Counted from the stretch's first letter, positions 28,081 to 40,735 are shown. The stretch: 64,000 nucleotides of DNA from Cynocephalus volans (GCF_027409185.1 NC_084469.1:30556293-30620292), one strand, 5' to 3'. The notes: generated by a model from the sequence alone, not told the origin. Translations and numbers: made by a program.

Positions 28081-30730
28081 AGGTTGCAAATGCTGTGATT
28101 TCCTATATCCCCATCTTTGATTATACTATTTTCTCTATATAGAGTGTCCTTCCCATGTCACATGGTCAAGGTCTTCAAGACTCAATACTTAAATACTACT
28201 TCTTCCAGAAATATATCCCTGATCTATACCTATTTTAAAGAGATAGTTATGTCTTCGACATTTCCAATGCACTTTCATTATATTCTACGTGGCCCTTACC
28301 ACTGTACCTCCTAGCACAATCATTTAGCTATTTAGCCTAATCCCTTTAGTTCAATATAAGGACAAGATGCATGTCTGATTCATCTTTAGGAACTAATATC
28401 CATAAACCCATTTTACTTATGCTCGATTCCATAAATAATGAATGACTACAGTGGTTGACAAATAGGATTTCTGACAAACAGGACATCACTGTGGCCAATA
28501 GAAATGAGGGAAGGGTTTCTGAACAAGTTGGAATTTGTGCTAGACTTTGAAGGAATGATGATTTGGAGGAGGAAAAGGGCCTAGTGAAAGGTATAGTTTT
28601 CTACTATGGTGATGACTCCTCCCTTTGTCTAGACGGGGCATGCAATTGTAGCATTCCACCCACTCACATGCAGCTTTTTATATAAACATCATAAATATTT
28701 TTTACACTCAGAAGAAATATTTTCTAAAAACAAGCAAACCATGCCAGAATGGTATGCTCCCGTAGTAGCTGCTGTCTGGCCCTCAATCAACAGGAGACAA
28801 AGCTTATGTAAGATCTGCACAAGGTTGGATTGCCCATGGCACTATCCATCCAGGATGTCTGTGGCTGATGAGATCACATGAGTGATCATTAATGAGGAGA
28901 CCCTTCTAGATTACCACTCTTGGGAGGCCACATGAGCCCCAGGCTTCCCTCATGATGCTGTGGCCACTCCTTGCTCTGAAGCTCCCACAGGTCCTTTATG
29001 CATCAGGGCTGGTCTTGGGGATCTGGTCAAGCTGTCCTGGAAGGATTGAGCTCTGTGCAGGGAAGCTGAACACTACGTCTCCTTCCCCTCACCCCTAACA
29101 GAATCTGAAAACAAACTTCACCTAAAAGAGAGGGGATTGTAAAGGTGCCTGGAAAAGGAGCCTCGACCCCTGGTATGGTGTCAGCTCTTCTGCTCACTTG
29201 ATATGTCATCCTGAGCAAATTTTTTATTTTGGCTTTTGAGACTTTGATTGCACAGCAGTAAAAATCCAGGAGGTTTGCCTCACTCAGCAGCAGCTAAAGT
29301 CCCTTCCTGTTACACAGGAGCAGAGGGAGGGCCATGAAAGAACTCACCTTGCTAGGACACAGAAGCCAGTGGGGTTTCCTGCGAAAGGATGAAGAAGGTA
29401 AGAAGCCACACAGGCTCAATCAGCCACTCCAAAAGCAAACAAAGGGGCCATTTATATGGAAATGAGATAAAGAGAGGCTGACACCATTTCTGTCATGGGG
29501 CTTTTCCACCACTGTGTTATCCTCTTGGGACCTCAAAAGTAGTCCCAAGAAAGTGGAGGAGGGTGTGGGGAGAGCCAAAGACAGGTGAATAATACAAGCC
29601 CCAATAAACACTGCAGTGGTGAAGCAGTAGGACCTCAGCTCTGTGGCGATTTAGAATTTCTCCAAGGTCTTCATTTCCATCCCCTACATTAACCTGCGGG
29701 CATAGTTCAGGGAGATATTCTAACAACTCCATGTAACATACGAGGACACAGAGAACTGTCTGCCTTCCCAAAGTCACTCAGGGAACCAGAGGTGGATCCA
29801 GGACCAAATCTGGGTCCCCAAATTGAGGGATTTGCTCTCCCAGATGCCTACTCCAAACAAGACCTGGGGGCAGAGATAGGCTGACTCCTAAACCTGAGGT
29901 TGAGGAGGAAAACTGCCTTAGATCCAAGGATGAGGGGAAACCGAAGAAGGGAGGCAAAAACTGGTGAAGCCCTTTCAAACTTCAAATTCCTAATGAGACC
30001 TCCGGAACAAAGTACATTCTCACGCAGGACCTTGTTAGTGAGGGCCGCAGGGACTGTGTCCTGGGAGTCCGTCCCATAATGATCTGGGGAGAGGTGGCAG
30101 AAGTGCTGTGCTGTGCCAGGAGGAGCTGGGGCAGGGGGCTGGGAAGTTGCCCCCCACTATCATTTTCCAGGCCAGGCACTTAGAAGCTGAGGTCTACTGA
30201 TAGAGATGATGAAAGAGGAAATTGGAGTGGTTGTGTAGAGCAACCTTCAGACACCCTCCTCAAACAATTAGCTATTCACCCAACCCCATGTGATAGCATA
30301 CGCCCTGTAGGAAGCCTTTGTAGATGGAGAGAACTGCTCTTCCATTTATCAGCGACTGTTAACCCCCTTTGGGCCTCAGTTTCCACATCTGTGAAATGAG
30401 AGTTATATCCCTCTTAGGTTTGCTGGGAGAATTAAATAAAGTAACACACATAAAGTTCCTAGCAGAGGACTGCCAGTGATGTTATTACCATAATATCAAC
30501 TGGTAACATTTATCATGTGTTTAATATGTACACGACACTATACCATGAGCTTTATCTACATTAAATGCCAATCAACAATTATAGCAATTCTCTGAGGCAG
30601 GTACTTTTCTTATTCCCAATTTATAGGTAAATAAATTGAGGTTCAGAGTGATTCAGTAACTTGCCTAAAGCCACACAGAAATTTGAGGAGTAAGGGTTCA
30701 CAATTGCATTTGTCTGATTCTAAGGTACCT
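28080..30730 (-). repeat. Paralogous block B: L2 relic, exon 1, promoter, MIR pair (receptor 2)
   Basis: It aligns with blocks A and C: L2-like tail at 28080-28440, 'gtgctagactttgaagg' near 28535, donor at 29347, promoter module near 29515-29550, a 'cataatgatctggggag' segment near 30075, and the MIR pair at 30345-30720. It is the nearest such block upstream of receptor 2, about 12 kb from its coding exon. Confidence 0.7.
29346..29550 (-). promoter_or_regulatory. Predicted promoter and non-coding exon 1 of receptor 2
   Basis: On the minus strand the module (ACTACTTTTGAGGTCCC, then AAGAGGATAAC) lies near 29515-29550. A TATA box reading CATATAAATGG sits at 29449-29459. About 100 bp further on a splice donor reads AAG|GTGAGTT (last exon base 29348). 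A start site would be expected near 29420-29428, giving an exon of about 75 bases. The homeodomain-like TAATTT core of the other copies is altered here. Confidence 0.6.
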
Positions 30731-31565
30731 AATCTTAACTATGCTATGTGACTTACTGTCCCATTCTCTTCCAATTAGCCCCTTTTCCCCAAACAATGTA
30801 CTTTTAGCTTCTGATGTTTGTGATAACTATTGTTTCCAATATAACATGGACTATGTCCTAGGATTGATCTTAGGACATCCATATCTCAGTAGTAGCAACC
30901 TCTGCTCTTTCCCTAATAGTCCAGCCCATAGGGATAAAATGGACTTCCAGCTGCTGCCTCCAGTGCAACTCTCCTGATCTCCCATTATATCTGCTACTTA
31001 CTCTCACTGTAAAGAATTATAACCCCGACCCTGTGGGGAGCTGAACACCCCCTTATTAGGCTCACACTGCTGGCTCCAGGGATCCCACTTAAGGATGTGA
31101 TATATGAATGTTGAGGCTTTTCATTGTTTAGTGACATTTTTCTAAATATGAAACTATTCAAGTACTATAAGTAAAAAATTATAAATGATAGCAGAAACTA
31201 AAATATCAGTACAATTCACAGGGAAATTAAATATACTTTCTTAAGTAATTCTTAGGAAAAAGAGGAAAACTACTGCAGTATTAGACTAATGCAATAACAG
31301 GGAGATCAAGGCATACCAGCCTTTATATGGATTTTCAACCTAGGTGCTCATTAACTTTGTGGTCACATCTTTAAGCCTTGAACCAGTTTAAAGTTGTATT
31401 AGACAGGGAATGCCACTAGATACCTGGCAAAAGCAAATCCTCTCTGGTAGAAGTAAATGATCTTTGGAAGAAGATAACTTCATCCTAGATGTAAAATTAT
31501 TCATATAAATAACTTTTCACTAGCACATAATCTATTAGCATACAGTCAAAGAAACCAGGTGTACT
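30731..31565. other. No recognisable feature
   Basis: Intergenic sequence between block B and an MLT1-like LTR. A 78-codon frame at 30741-30977 shows no family likeness. Confidence 0.35.
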
Positions 31566-31568
31566 CGT

Positions 31569-32025
31569 AACCAAGGGCTGCCATAACAAAGTACCACAAA
31601 CTGGGATTAAAACAACAGATATTCATTGTCTCACAGTTCTGGAAGCTGGAAGTCTGAAATTAATGTGTCAGTAGGGCCATGCTCTCTCTGAAACCTATAT
31701 GGAAATCTTTCCTTGCTTCCTCCTGGCTCCTGGTGGTTTGCTGGCAATCTTTGGTGCTCCTTGACTTGCAGATGCATCACCCCAGTCTCTGCCGTCTTCA
31801 GCACATCTTCACATGATCATTTTCCTACAAAGACACTGGTCATATTGGTTCAGGAGCCCACCCTACTCCAGTTCTATCTCATTTTAACATAACTAATTAC
31901 ATGTGCATTGAACCTATTTCTAAATAAAGTCACATTCTGAAATACTGAGGGTTAGGAATTCAATATATCTTCTTTGCGGGGGGGGGGGGGGGGGTGGCGA
32001 GGAATACAGTTCAACCCATAATAGG
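31569..32025 (-). mobile_element. MLT1-like MaLR LTR, minus orientation
   Basis: Reads 'gggctgccataacaaagtac', 'cattgtctcacagttctgg', 'cttgcagatgcatcacccc', 'aactaattacatgtgcattg' and 'acagttcaacccataat', the reverse complement of MLT1-type LTRs from end to start. A 17-base G run (31978-31994) is embedded near its far end. Confidence 0.7.
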
Positions 32026-32049
32026 CACACAAAGAAACAAGGTATCTTG

Positions 32050-34700
32050 GTCAAGAATCATAGAAAAGAGAGTCAATGGAACAGACACACAAATACTTTA
32101 GATATTTAATTGTTCAAATAATAAGTGGCTATGCTGACTCTTTTAAAAGTAATAAAAACAAACTCACAAATATCTGTAAACTAAAACTATAAAAAGTGGC
32201 TTAAAATAAAATTCTAAAATCAATAGAACTTTTATAAGTGGAAAAAATACAATAACTTAAAAACTCAATGAACAGTTTTAGCAGGAGAGTAGACAGAGAA
32301 GAAGATCAGAGTATAGACTAGAATAACTCATCCAGAATGTAGCACAGAGATATGTAAAAACAAAAAGATGGGAAAGGAAGGCTGTAAGAAACATTAAGAA
32401 TAGAGTGATAGAGACTGATAAAGGCAACATTTAACTGGAGCTGTAAAAGTTGTTCAGAGGCCATGGGGAAAAGATAATGCTTGAAGAGATAATGACTGAA
32501 ACGCCACAGTCATTGTCTCAAGACATTTGCCAGATTTTGAAACTGTATGGTGTGGGGGTCTGGAAAGCTGGGCTGGGGACCTTAGAAAGACAGCTATACT
32601 TCCTTTTATCTTTGGGGACTGAGCATCTCAATTAAAAGCCCAGGAGAGGCATGCTCAAGGAACAGAGGAGACAGAGCTTTACTAAGACTTTAATCCTCCA
32701 GGTCAATCCCAGCTCAATCCCTGCTGAATCACAGTGATTTACCCTTCATTTTGTCAATCTAACAGAAGAAAGGAGGAACCTTGTCAGGTGGAATATAACA
32801 TCATCTGCAGTTCCTACAATTATTAGATAAACAAAGTATAATATGCAATATAAAATTATTAGACATACAAACAAGCAAGAAATTATCACCAATATTCAAG
32901 AGGAAAAAGCAGGCAACAGAAACAAAGTTATAGTTGATCCAGCTACTGGTTTAAGATGACAAAGATTTTTAAACAACTATGATTAACATGTTAAGAAAAT
33001 AGAAGAAAAGATAAACAAATAAATAGAAGGATAAATGATTTTACCGGTGGATTGGAATATTTAAAAAAGAAACACATGGGCATTTGGGGACTGAAAAACC
33101 TAATATATGGATTTAACAGTTTAATGAATGGGCTTAACAAGCAAGAGATCGGTTCATGAACTGGAAAATAGGTCAATAGGAAATATTCACAGTGAAGTTT
33201 GGGGAAAAAGAAATGTGTAAGAAAAAAGAGTGTAAGGACATGACATGCTAAAAAGGCCTGATACGCATATAATGAAAGTCCCCAAACAAGAGAAGACAAA
33301 GAATGAGGTAGGAGCCATTGGAAGGGACAAACCTAATAATTTCCCCAAATTGATAAAATCCATTCATTGATAGACTCAAGAAGCACTGCAAACTCCAAGC
33401 AATATTAGCAGATAGAACTACACCTTGGCACATCTTAGTCAAATGGTAAGAACCAAAGGCAAAGAGAATATCTTAAAATCAGCCAGAAGAAAAAAAGATA
33501 TGTTATCTCCAAAGAAGCAATAAATAATGTTGACTAGAAGACAACTAAATAACATCCTTAAAATGCTGAAAGCAAATAATTGCCAATCTAAAATCCCATA
33601 CCCAATGAAGGTACCTTTCACAGTAAATGAAAGAATGTGTTACCTGCTTGTACTAAAAGAACATCTAAAGGAAGTTTCTTGGGGTGGAAGTGGGAATGCC
33701 TGAAAGGAAATGAGAATGGAAAGAAGGAAAGAACAGCATCAAATAAAAATGCAGGAAGAAAAAATGAGCTAGAAAAGTGTAAACATGTGGGTACATATCA
33801 ATAAATATCGACTGTATAAGAAACAATTGTCACATCTTGCATAGTTTAAAATAAATGTAGGACAAAATGTATGAAAACTATAATTCAAAAGACAGGAATT
33901 TAAGTGCAATTCTAGGAGTATCAAGGAAGTGGTAAACATAAGAATTTTATTAAGCCATAATAAGTCAAGGATACCTGCTTCCTCTCTAGACTGACCACTA
34001 GAAGAATCATGAAATAATATGAGGGTACTTCAGAAATTTCTTGGAAAAATAGAATTAAGAGATAATATAAATCTTCCCGTGAACTTTTTGAAGTACCCTC
34101 ATATATAACAATTAAAAAGAAGGAAAAATGAAATGGTAATAATTATTAATTAGTCCAAAAGAAGGCAGGAAAGGAGGAGGGAAACATACAAAACAGAACG
34201 ACAAAAACCAGAATGACCACAGAGGAAATTAACAGTAATATGATAGATAGAAGCCTAATTGTGTAAGTAATTATATTAGATACATGAACTAAAGAATCGA
34301 AGTAAACTTTTCTTGAAAGTCAAACAGTTTTTAAGAAGAAAAAAAGAAGCCTACCTAATAATGCTGCTTACAAGAGACACTTGAAGATGTAAATATAGAA
34401 AAACTGAAAGTGAAAGGATGGAAAAAATGTAACGTGCAAATACTAATGGAAAAACAGGCCAAAGGAGTATACTAAATATCAGACAAAGCACACTTTAAGG
34501 CAAGTCAATTACTAGAGATAAAGACAGGCATTTCATTTTGATAAAAGTCAATCCAACAGGAAAATATCACAATAACATTGTTTCAAAATATACCTATCAA
34601 AATTGACAATTCTAAAAAAAGGAATAGACAAATCAGCATTCTGGGACAGCTTAATGGATGCTATTATTAGAGTGGGAGAATTTAACTCACTTTTCTCAAA
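32050..34700 (+). mobile_element. Old L1M 5' and ORF region, sense
   Basis: A-rich sequence with L1M-like phrases in order: 'aatttccccaaattgataaa' near 33338, 'ccttggcacatcttagtcaa' near 33422, 'gccaatctaaaatcccatac' near 33582 and 'ctaaaggaagtttcttgggg' near 33664. ORF2-like sequence continues to about 34700. It is interrupted by a MITE at 34020-34101. No frame of useful length remains. Confidence 0.5.
34018..34103 (+). mobile_element. 82-bp mariner-like MITE, copy 3 (best preserved)
   Basis: TA at 34018-34019 and 34102-34103 flank an 82-bp element. Its ends are TGAGGGTACTTC (34020-34031) and GAAGTACCCTCA (34090-34101), a perfect 12-bp inverted repeat. The inner flanks are nearly palindromic, so the whole can fold into a hairpin. 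TA target duplication and length fit the Tc1/mariner MITE class, like MADE1 but with different ends. I do not recognise the family name. Confidence 0.85.
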
Positions 34701-34789
34701 AAAAGAGTAACGATATAGAATATCTTAAGACAGCTAACCAAATTGACCTAAGTGACCTATATTAAATACTGTGCCCAACGATAACAGCA

Positions 34790-36800
34790 TTCAAGATTTT
34801 CTTTTCTGGACATGCTACGCAACAGGATACTAATCCACTGTTAATGACATCATGCTGATTGTATTTGATGAGTAGATATCAGCAAAAATTTCAGGTGCCT
34901 TAGTAACAAGTAGGTAAACCAGAGAATGTGAGATAAACTTTGTGAAAATTTAGAGGCCTCAGTGAAGTTACTAGAAGTCCACTGAGATACCCATTCTAAT
35001 GAAAGAAACAAGACGCTACATCTTGTGCCACCCACCACTAAAAAAGGGAGTAACAGTTGTAGGACCTTTCTGGATTTTGAAGGCAACATATTATTCTGAA
35101 TCATTTAGTGAGTAACCTGGAAGGTTGCCAGTTTTGAGGGGTGGTCAGGGAGGAAGAGCAGACTTGGCAGCAATTCCAGGCTGCACACGGACCTTATGAC
35201 CCAGTACATCTATTAATACTCAAAGTGCCTATGGCAATTAGGTATGCTAAGTAAGCCTCTTGAACCAATCAAAGAATCAAAATGTGTATCTTAGTGTTTT
35301 GGAGCAAATCTATGCATTCTTCTGCAGGTAACCATGCTTCTTTTGAGAAACAGCTCCTGTCTTTCCACTGGGCGTTGGTATATAAAATACCTAACTATGG
35401 AGTAGCAAGTATCTGCAACCCGAACTGCCCATAATGAACTGGGTGCTATATGACCCACCAAGCCACAACACTGGTGTGTTCAGCTACAATGTAGCATCAA
35501 ACGAAACTGGTATATAAGTGCTAATCTTGGGTAGGTTTGAAAAGCATAAGAAAGCTTCATGGGCAGGTAGGTCAAGCAACTTACTTGAATCCCTAGTCCT
35601 GCTGAATTAACTCCTCTTTCTCAATCCACACCTACTGCCTCATGGAGAGCTCCTTATAATTAGATGACTGAGGAGGAAAATAAAACTTGGGCCTGGTTTT
35701 CACTCAATATGCTAACATAAAATGGAAATGGAAGACTGCAATATCACAGCCCTCTAAGGGATCGCCCTGAAGTTCAGTGGTGAAGGAAAATCAATTCTCC
35801 ATGTGAGAAGAACTTCAGACACTACAATTAAGCTCTTTGCCTGGATCAAGGTATAGGAAAAAATTATAACTCCTCACTGACTCATAGGTAGTTGATAATC
35901 ATTTGGTTGAAGTTGGGAAGAACAACAGTAGAAGACTGGTGTCAAGTAATTTCTGGGGAATAGGTGTCGGAATGAAACTCTCAGAATGGGGCCAAAGTGT
36001 AAAGATTATTTTTGTCCCATATGAATGTTTACTAAAAGACTCCTGCTGCAGAAGAAGCTTTCAATAATCAGTAGATGAGATGACATGTTCTATGTATGTC
36101 CCTCAGCCTCTTTCCTCTCTGTCCCAGTGCAAGCTCAATGTGCCCTTGCCCAAAGTGGCCAAGGTGAGGATGGAGACTATGCACTGGCTCAACAATATGG
36201 ACTTCTCAAATTCTTCTGCTGAGTGTCTATCAATCAACCGCAGAGACCAACACTTAGCTCCTAAAATGTCACTATTCCCTATGGGCCAAACCAGTCGCTT
36301 GATGGAATATTGTTTATATTGGATCCTTTCCATCAGTAGGGGGCAATGATTCATCCTCACTGGAATAGACAGGTATTTGGGATGTGTATTGCCTTCCTGC
36401 AATCTTCTTCCACAACCACTATCTGTGAAATTATAGAATGCCTTATGTGCCAGGTAGGACACAAAACTCTGAAAGTATGGGGTTCTATCTTAGAGGATCC
36501 AGTGTATGCTTTGAATCAACTGCCAGTACATGGTCCTTTTCCTCCCATTGCCAAAATGCATGGGTCTGAGAATCAAACAGTAGAAGTGGGAGTGGCTTTT
36601 CTCACTATTATACATAACAATACACCCCCAAAATTTTTACTTCCTCACCCTGCAATTGTGAGCACTGCTAGTTTCTACTGCTTGGTTCCCAAGGGAGAAA
36701 TGCTTGCATTCAGGGATACAATAATATGCATGTTAGACTGGAATTTGAAACTGCCACCCAGCTATTTTGGGTTCCTCATGCCATTGAACTAACAGTAAAA
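34790..36800 (+). mobile_element. ERV-L endogenous retrovirus pol relic
   Basis: The sequence follows ERV-L pol in order. A decayed reverse transcriptase box region (near 34835-34865) comes first, then RNase H-like sequence near 35297-35480, then integrase-to-dUTPase-like sequence at 36080-36790. Open stretches at 36080-36349 (89 codons) and 36346-36792 (148 codons) overlap by a few bases in different frames. The second contains VYALNQLPVHGPFPPIA and ends in a region resembling the ERV-L dUTPase boundary. Many stops and frameshifts separate the domains. There is no LTR adjacent on either side, gag or env. It is an ancient, non-functional fragment. Confidence 0.7.
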
Positions 36801-36829
36801 GAAGATAGTAACTAGTAAATTCCAATTGT

Positions 36830-37398
36830 ATTTAGTTGGACAGTAATAAGAAACATAAATTCAGAGGAAAATAAAAATAAATATTCCTAATATTAGCATG
36901 GGAAGACTTTTTCTTATAAGTTTGACACAAAGTCCATGACCTTATAAAAAGAATATATTTGAAGACATAAAAATATAAAACTTCCAATTGATGGAAGACA
37001 CCAAAAATAAAGATGAAAGAAAAATGGCAAATTGGGTGAACTGTGGAATTATTTGCAAAACATATGGCAAAAGGTTAATATCAGCAATCTATAAAGAGTT
37101 TCTACAAATCAATAAGAAAAATATTAACAGTTAAGTGGAAAAAGGGGCAAAGGACATGAAAAGACAATTCTCAGGAAAGAAATACAAATGAATTGTATTA
37201 GACAGCTCAGGCTGCCATAACAATATGCCATGGATTGATTAATGTAAACAACAGAAATTTATTGTCTCACAATTCTGGAGGCTGGGAGTCTGAGATCAGG
37301 GTGCCAGCATGGTCAGGTTTTGATAAGGGCTCTCTTCCTGGCTTACAGATGGCCGTCTTTTCACTGTGTCTTCTTCTAACAAGGGAGGTGGGGGGGGA

Positions 37399-37431
<33 letters not shown>

Positions 37432-38320
37432 TGAGAGGAAGAATCTTTTTCTTCTTATTATTATAAGGTCATAGTCCTATTGACTTAGGGCCCTGCCATA
37501 TGACTTCATTTAACTTTAACTACTCCCTAAAGACCATATTTCAAATACAGTCACATTGGGAGTGTGGGCTTCTACATATGAATTTTGGGAGAAACACAAT
37601 TCAGTTCATATCTTGGATAATAAGCATTTGAAAATATAGTCAGCCTTATGCAAACACGAAAGAAAAGCATATTAAAATAATAAATAGTGATTTTCAACTA
37701 TTATATTGTCAAAATTAGAAGAATTTACTTATAACAACCATGGCTGTCAAAGGTTTGGGGAGCAAGCAGTTTCATTCACCATTGGAATAATAAAATAGTG
37801 CAAAATTTTCATAGGATAAGAGGAAAACATATATTGAAAATCTAAATTTTTATTTAATTCAACTCAGGAATCTTCTTATCAGAACTTCTCTTATGGAAAT
37901 GTTTTCAGAATAATAGAAACACATCTCTAAAGAACATTCTTTATGTTATTGATTATAATTGCAGTAAATCTAGAAATAATCTAAACTCCATCAAAAGAAA
38001 TATGATTAAATAAATTATGGTTTACTTATAAATTAATGCTAGTCAGCCATTAAAATGGGTAAGGTAAGTTTTAAGTATCTGACAGGTAAAAGAATCTACC
38101 ACTTACTATGTAAACAAACATGACATAACAAATCCCTACTGATATGAAACATACATAAACATGTTTATATACGTATTGAAAAACTACAAGGGTAAGTACC
38201 AAAATCTTAAAAATGACTTTTGGAGAACTGAATCTTCAAGAGTGGGGACAGAGAGGGTAAATATTTTGTCTTTAACTTTCTACTGGTAAAATTTCATTTT
38301 GTTTTCATTTTTATAAGCAT
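36830..38320 (+). mobile_element. Old L1M 3' end, split by an LTR at 37199-37615
   Basis: The left part (36830-37198) ends at 'ggaaagaaatacaaatga'. The right part (from 37620) continues the sense L1M 3' region through 'gaaatatgattaaataaatt' near 38005 to about 38320. The MLT1-like LTR between them inserted into an existing LINE. Confidence 0.5.
37199..37615 (-). mobile_element. MLT1-like MaLR LTR, minus orientation
   Basis: Phrases 'caggctgccataacaatat', 'acagaaatttattgtctcac', 'ttctggaggctgggagtctg', 'cttcctggcttacagatgg' and 'tgaattttgggagaaacac' follow a reversed MLT1/MST-type LTR. A GA microsatellite (about 37393-37436) has expanded inside it. Confidence 0.65.
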
Positions 38321-38334
38321 AATTTCTAATGAAA

Positions 38335-38825
38335 AATTTTATTGTTAATTATATTTTTTATTGGTTATGAATATTCATGAGATACAAAGCTGACTGTCAA
38401 CACTTGTGCCAAAGATGTGATGCCCAGTCCATACTGGCAGCATTCCCATTACCACAAATTGCAATTATACCCCATTATCCAATTATCCCCGAACTCCCTC
38501 ACCATCCGCCTTCCCCACACTCCACTTTGTATCCCTAGTGCTCTCTCCCTCTGCAAGTCCAATGCACCACTGTGGTCTTTCTTTTCTTCCTTCTTTCTCT
38601 CTTAGCTCCCACTTATGAGTGAGCACATGTGGTATTTATCCCTCTGTGCTTTGCTTATTTCACTCAACATAAGTTTCTTCAGGCTCATCCATGTTGTTGC
38701 AAATGGGAGAATTTCATTCTTTTTTATGGCAGAGTAGTAGTCCATGGTGAATATATACCACATTTTCCTTATTCAATTGTCCATCGATGGACATTTAATA
38801 TCAGTGAATATTTCCATTTTGGAAA
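38335..38825 (-). mobile_element. LINE-1 3' end, 5'-truncated, minus orientation
   Basis: Reverse complement of the L1 3' end. It carries the 'gaatattcatgagatacaaa' terminus, then the reversed 'gagtgagcacatgtggta', 'ccatgttgttgcaaatggg' and 'tccatcgatggaca' steps, and stops abruptly at about 38822. It lies just beyond the 3' end of receptor 3. Confidence 0.7.
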
Positions 38826-38829
38826 AAAA

Positions 38830-39360
38830 AGAAGAAACCCAAAAGGAAATATAAATATCTACTGTTAAATATCCTAGAATCTTGCAATATAGACAGGGTA
38901 CTGGAAATCAGTGTCTCAAATTATACGGTACAAGGTCTGTATCCTTAGGTGAGATCCTGTGTAGAAACAGGTGGGGAAGCTGCTTTCAGGAGAAGCCTGT
39001 TTGCAGGATGTGCTAATACTGGGCACCAGGCTGTGACTTTCCTTACTCCAGTTTGGAGAGAATCTTTGCTGGTATTTGAGGGAATCCTGACAGGAAAATA
39101 AACCAAAGATCCTTCCTGTAGGACCATGAGCCTCCCAGGATACAGAGCCACCAGGGTTCTACCTCCATCTGGATTGGGAAGAGTTCCTAGGACCAAATGA
39201 TGACTAGCGAAGGGTTCTGTTCTAGAAAATCTGCACACCTATTATCTGGTAGAGTCTCCTTGGGGGGAAAAAGGGTCTTACTTACTAATAAAAGTCATCT
39301 TGCTCAAAGGGACCACTTGCCATGGTTTCTACCTTCCCAAGACACCCCTTATGCCAACAC
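38830..39360 (-). other. 3' flank of receptor 3
   Basis: Presumed 3' UTR and downstream sequence of the minus-strand receptor. No clear minus-strand AATAAA was found close to the stop, so the end of the transcript is not defined. No other gene is visible. Confidence 0.35.
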
Positions 39361-40296
39361 TCACTTCCCTGTGAGCACCCTCCGCAGGGCACCCTGCACA
39401 TCAGGGTTCCTAAGGCTGTAGATGAGTGGATTCAGCATGGGGCTGATGACAGTGTTGAGGACACCAATCCCCTTATCCTTGTCTGAAGCCCCCGCTGGAC
39501 GCAGACGCATGTAGCTGAAGACGCCTGTCCCATAGAAGATGCCCACCACAGTGAGGTGGGAGCCACATGTGGAGAAGGCTTTCTTCCTGCCCTTGGCAGA
39601 GTGGATTCGCAGGACTGCAGCTGCCACATGGATATAGGAGGTGACGATGAGAATCACAGGTGCACCTGCCATGAGGATACCCAGAGCAAAGAGCAGCAGC
39701 TCATTGATTTGGGTGCTGGAGCAGGAGAGCTGGAAGAGCTGTGGGAGGTCACAGTAGAAGTGGTTGATCACATTGGGACCACAAAAGTTGAGTGTGGATA
39801 TGGCCACAGTGTGGGTGAGTGCATTGGTGAAGGCACAAGCCCAAGACACAGCCACCAATGTCCTCTGGACTGTCTGGCTCATGCGAGTGCTGTAGGTGAG
39901 GGGCCGGCAGATGGCCAGGAATCGGTCATAGGCCATGGCTGTCAACAGGAAGCAGTCCATCCCAGCCAGCAGATGGAAGAAGAAGAGTTGAGTGAGGCAG
40001 GCTCCATAGGGGACTGTACTCTTGTGGGACAGGAGATGACCCAACATGGAGGGAACAGTGACACTGATGCACCCAACATCCAGCACTGATAGGTTCCCCA
40101 GGAAGAAGTACATGGGGGTGTGGAGTTTGGGCTCCACCAGGATGGCTGCCAGGATGCTGAGGTTGCCCCCAACTGTGACCAGGTAGGCTAAGAGGAAGAG
40201 CACAAAGACAACCAGCTGAAGTCCTGGTATCTCCACCAAGCCCACCAGGATGAACTCAGTAACGTCTGTCCCATTGGACCCAGATTCTAGCTCCAT
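39361..40296 (-). CDS. Olfactory receptor, OR3A family paralogue
   Basis: Intact 311-residue class A OR with N8-G-T10, GN at 44-45, [13 protein letters not shown] at 58-70, C100/C182, [10 protein letters not shown] at 121-130, SY in TM5, [13 protein letters not shown] at 239-251 and NPLIYSLRN in TM7. It stops four residues earlier than receptors 1 and 2 (ends LTGK). Residues 1-205 resemble receptors 1 and 2. From about residue 231 it follows receptor 4 closely ([29 protein letters not shown]), which points to gene conversion or unequal exchange. The ATG at 40296 is preferred over an upstream TTG because an acceptor CAG (40303-40305) ends six bases before it. I cannot name a human orthologue; it may be lineage-specific. 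Confidence 0.95.
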   Translation of the reverse strand: MELESGSNGTDVTEFILVGLVEIPGLQLVVFVLFLLAYLVTVGGNLSILAAILVEPKLHTPMYFFLGNLSVLDVGCISVTVPSMLGHLLSHKSTVPYGACLTQLFFFHLLAGMDCFLLTAMAYDRFLAICRPLTYSTRMSQTVQRTLVAVSWACAFTNALTHTVAISTLNFCGPNVINHFYCDLPQLFQLSCSSTQINELLLFALGILMAGAPVILIVTSYIHVAAAVLRIHSAKGRKKAFSTCGSHLTVVGIFYGTGVFSYMRLRPAGASDKDKGIGVLNTVISPMLNPLIYSLRNPDVQGALRRVLTGK

Positions 40297-40735
40297 GAGT
40301 CCCTGTAACAAGGCATCAAAGAGGGGAAGGGATCAGGCTTCCCATTTTAGTTATTCAATCAAAATATATCTACCTACATTCATATGCCAAGCCCGGGGTA
40401 AATTCCCAAGGGTCCTATGGGTATTTTCTCGCTCCTCAGGCCACACCTCACCTATTAACTCTGTCTCTGCCTTCACCTCAGTGTCCTTACCCAACTCCCA
40501 CATGAGATGTCTGGTGCCATGACTACCTTGGACTTCCCCCTTTTCCTTGTGAAAGGTACATAAATCCATTCTTCCTGTTTCCTAGAATGAACAAATGAGG
40601 TCGTCCTAGCAAAGAACTACATGAGGAGATTTGGGGAAAAAGTAAACACTAAAAGTAAAAATGAATAGAAAGTTCATTGTAAAGGAATACAACAATTGAT
40701 TGTAAGTCCTTACAAATCTACTACAAAGAAACGGG
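40297..40735 (-). other. Intron of receptor 3, gene-proximal part
   Basis: About 250 bases next to the coding exon match the flanks of receptors 1 and 2 (around 'tcctcaggccacacctcacc' and 'cacctcagtgtccttaccc'). This supports tandem duplication of exon plus flank. Confidence 0.5.

Noticed and set aside
39556-40089. Long frames antisense to the receptors (988-1362, 15412-15888, 39556-40089 on plus; 59855-60220 on minus), similar to one another.
   Set aside because: They are the complement of conserved receptor codons. Their likeness follows from the receptors, and they show no start context or family of their own.
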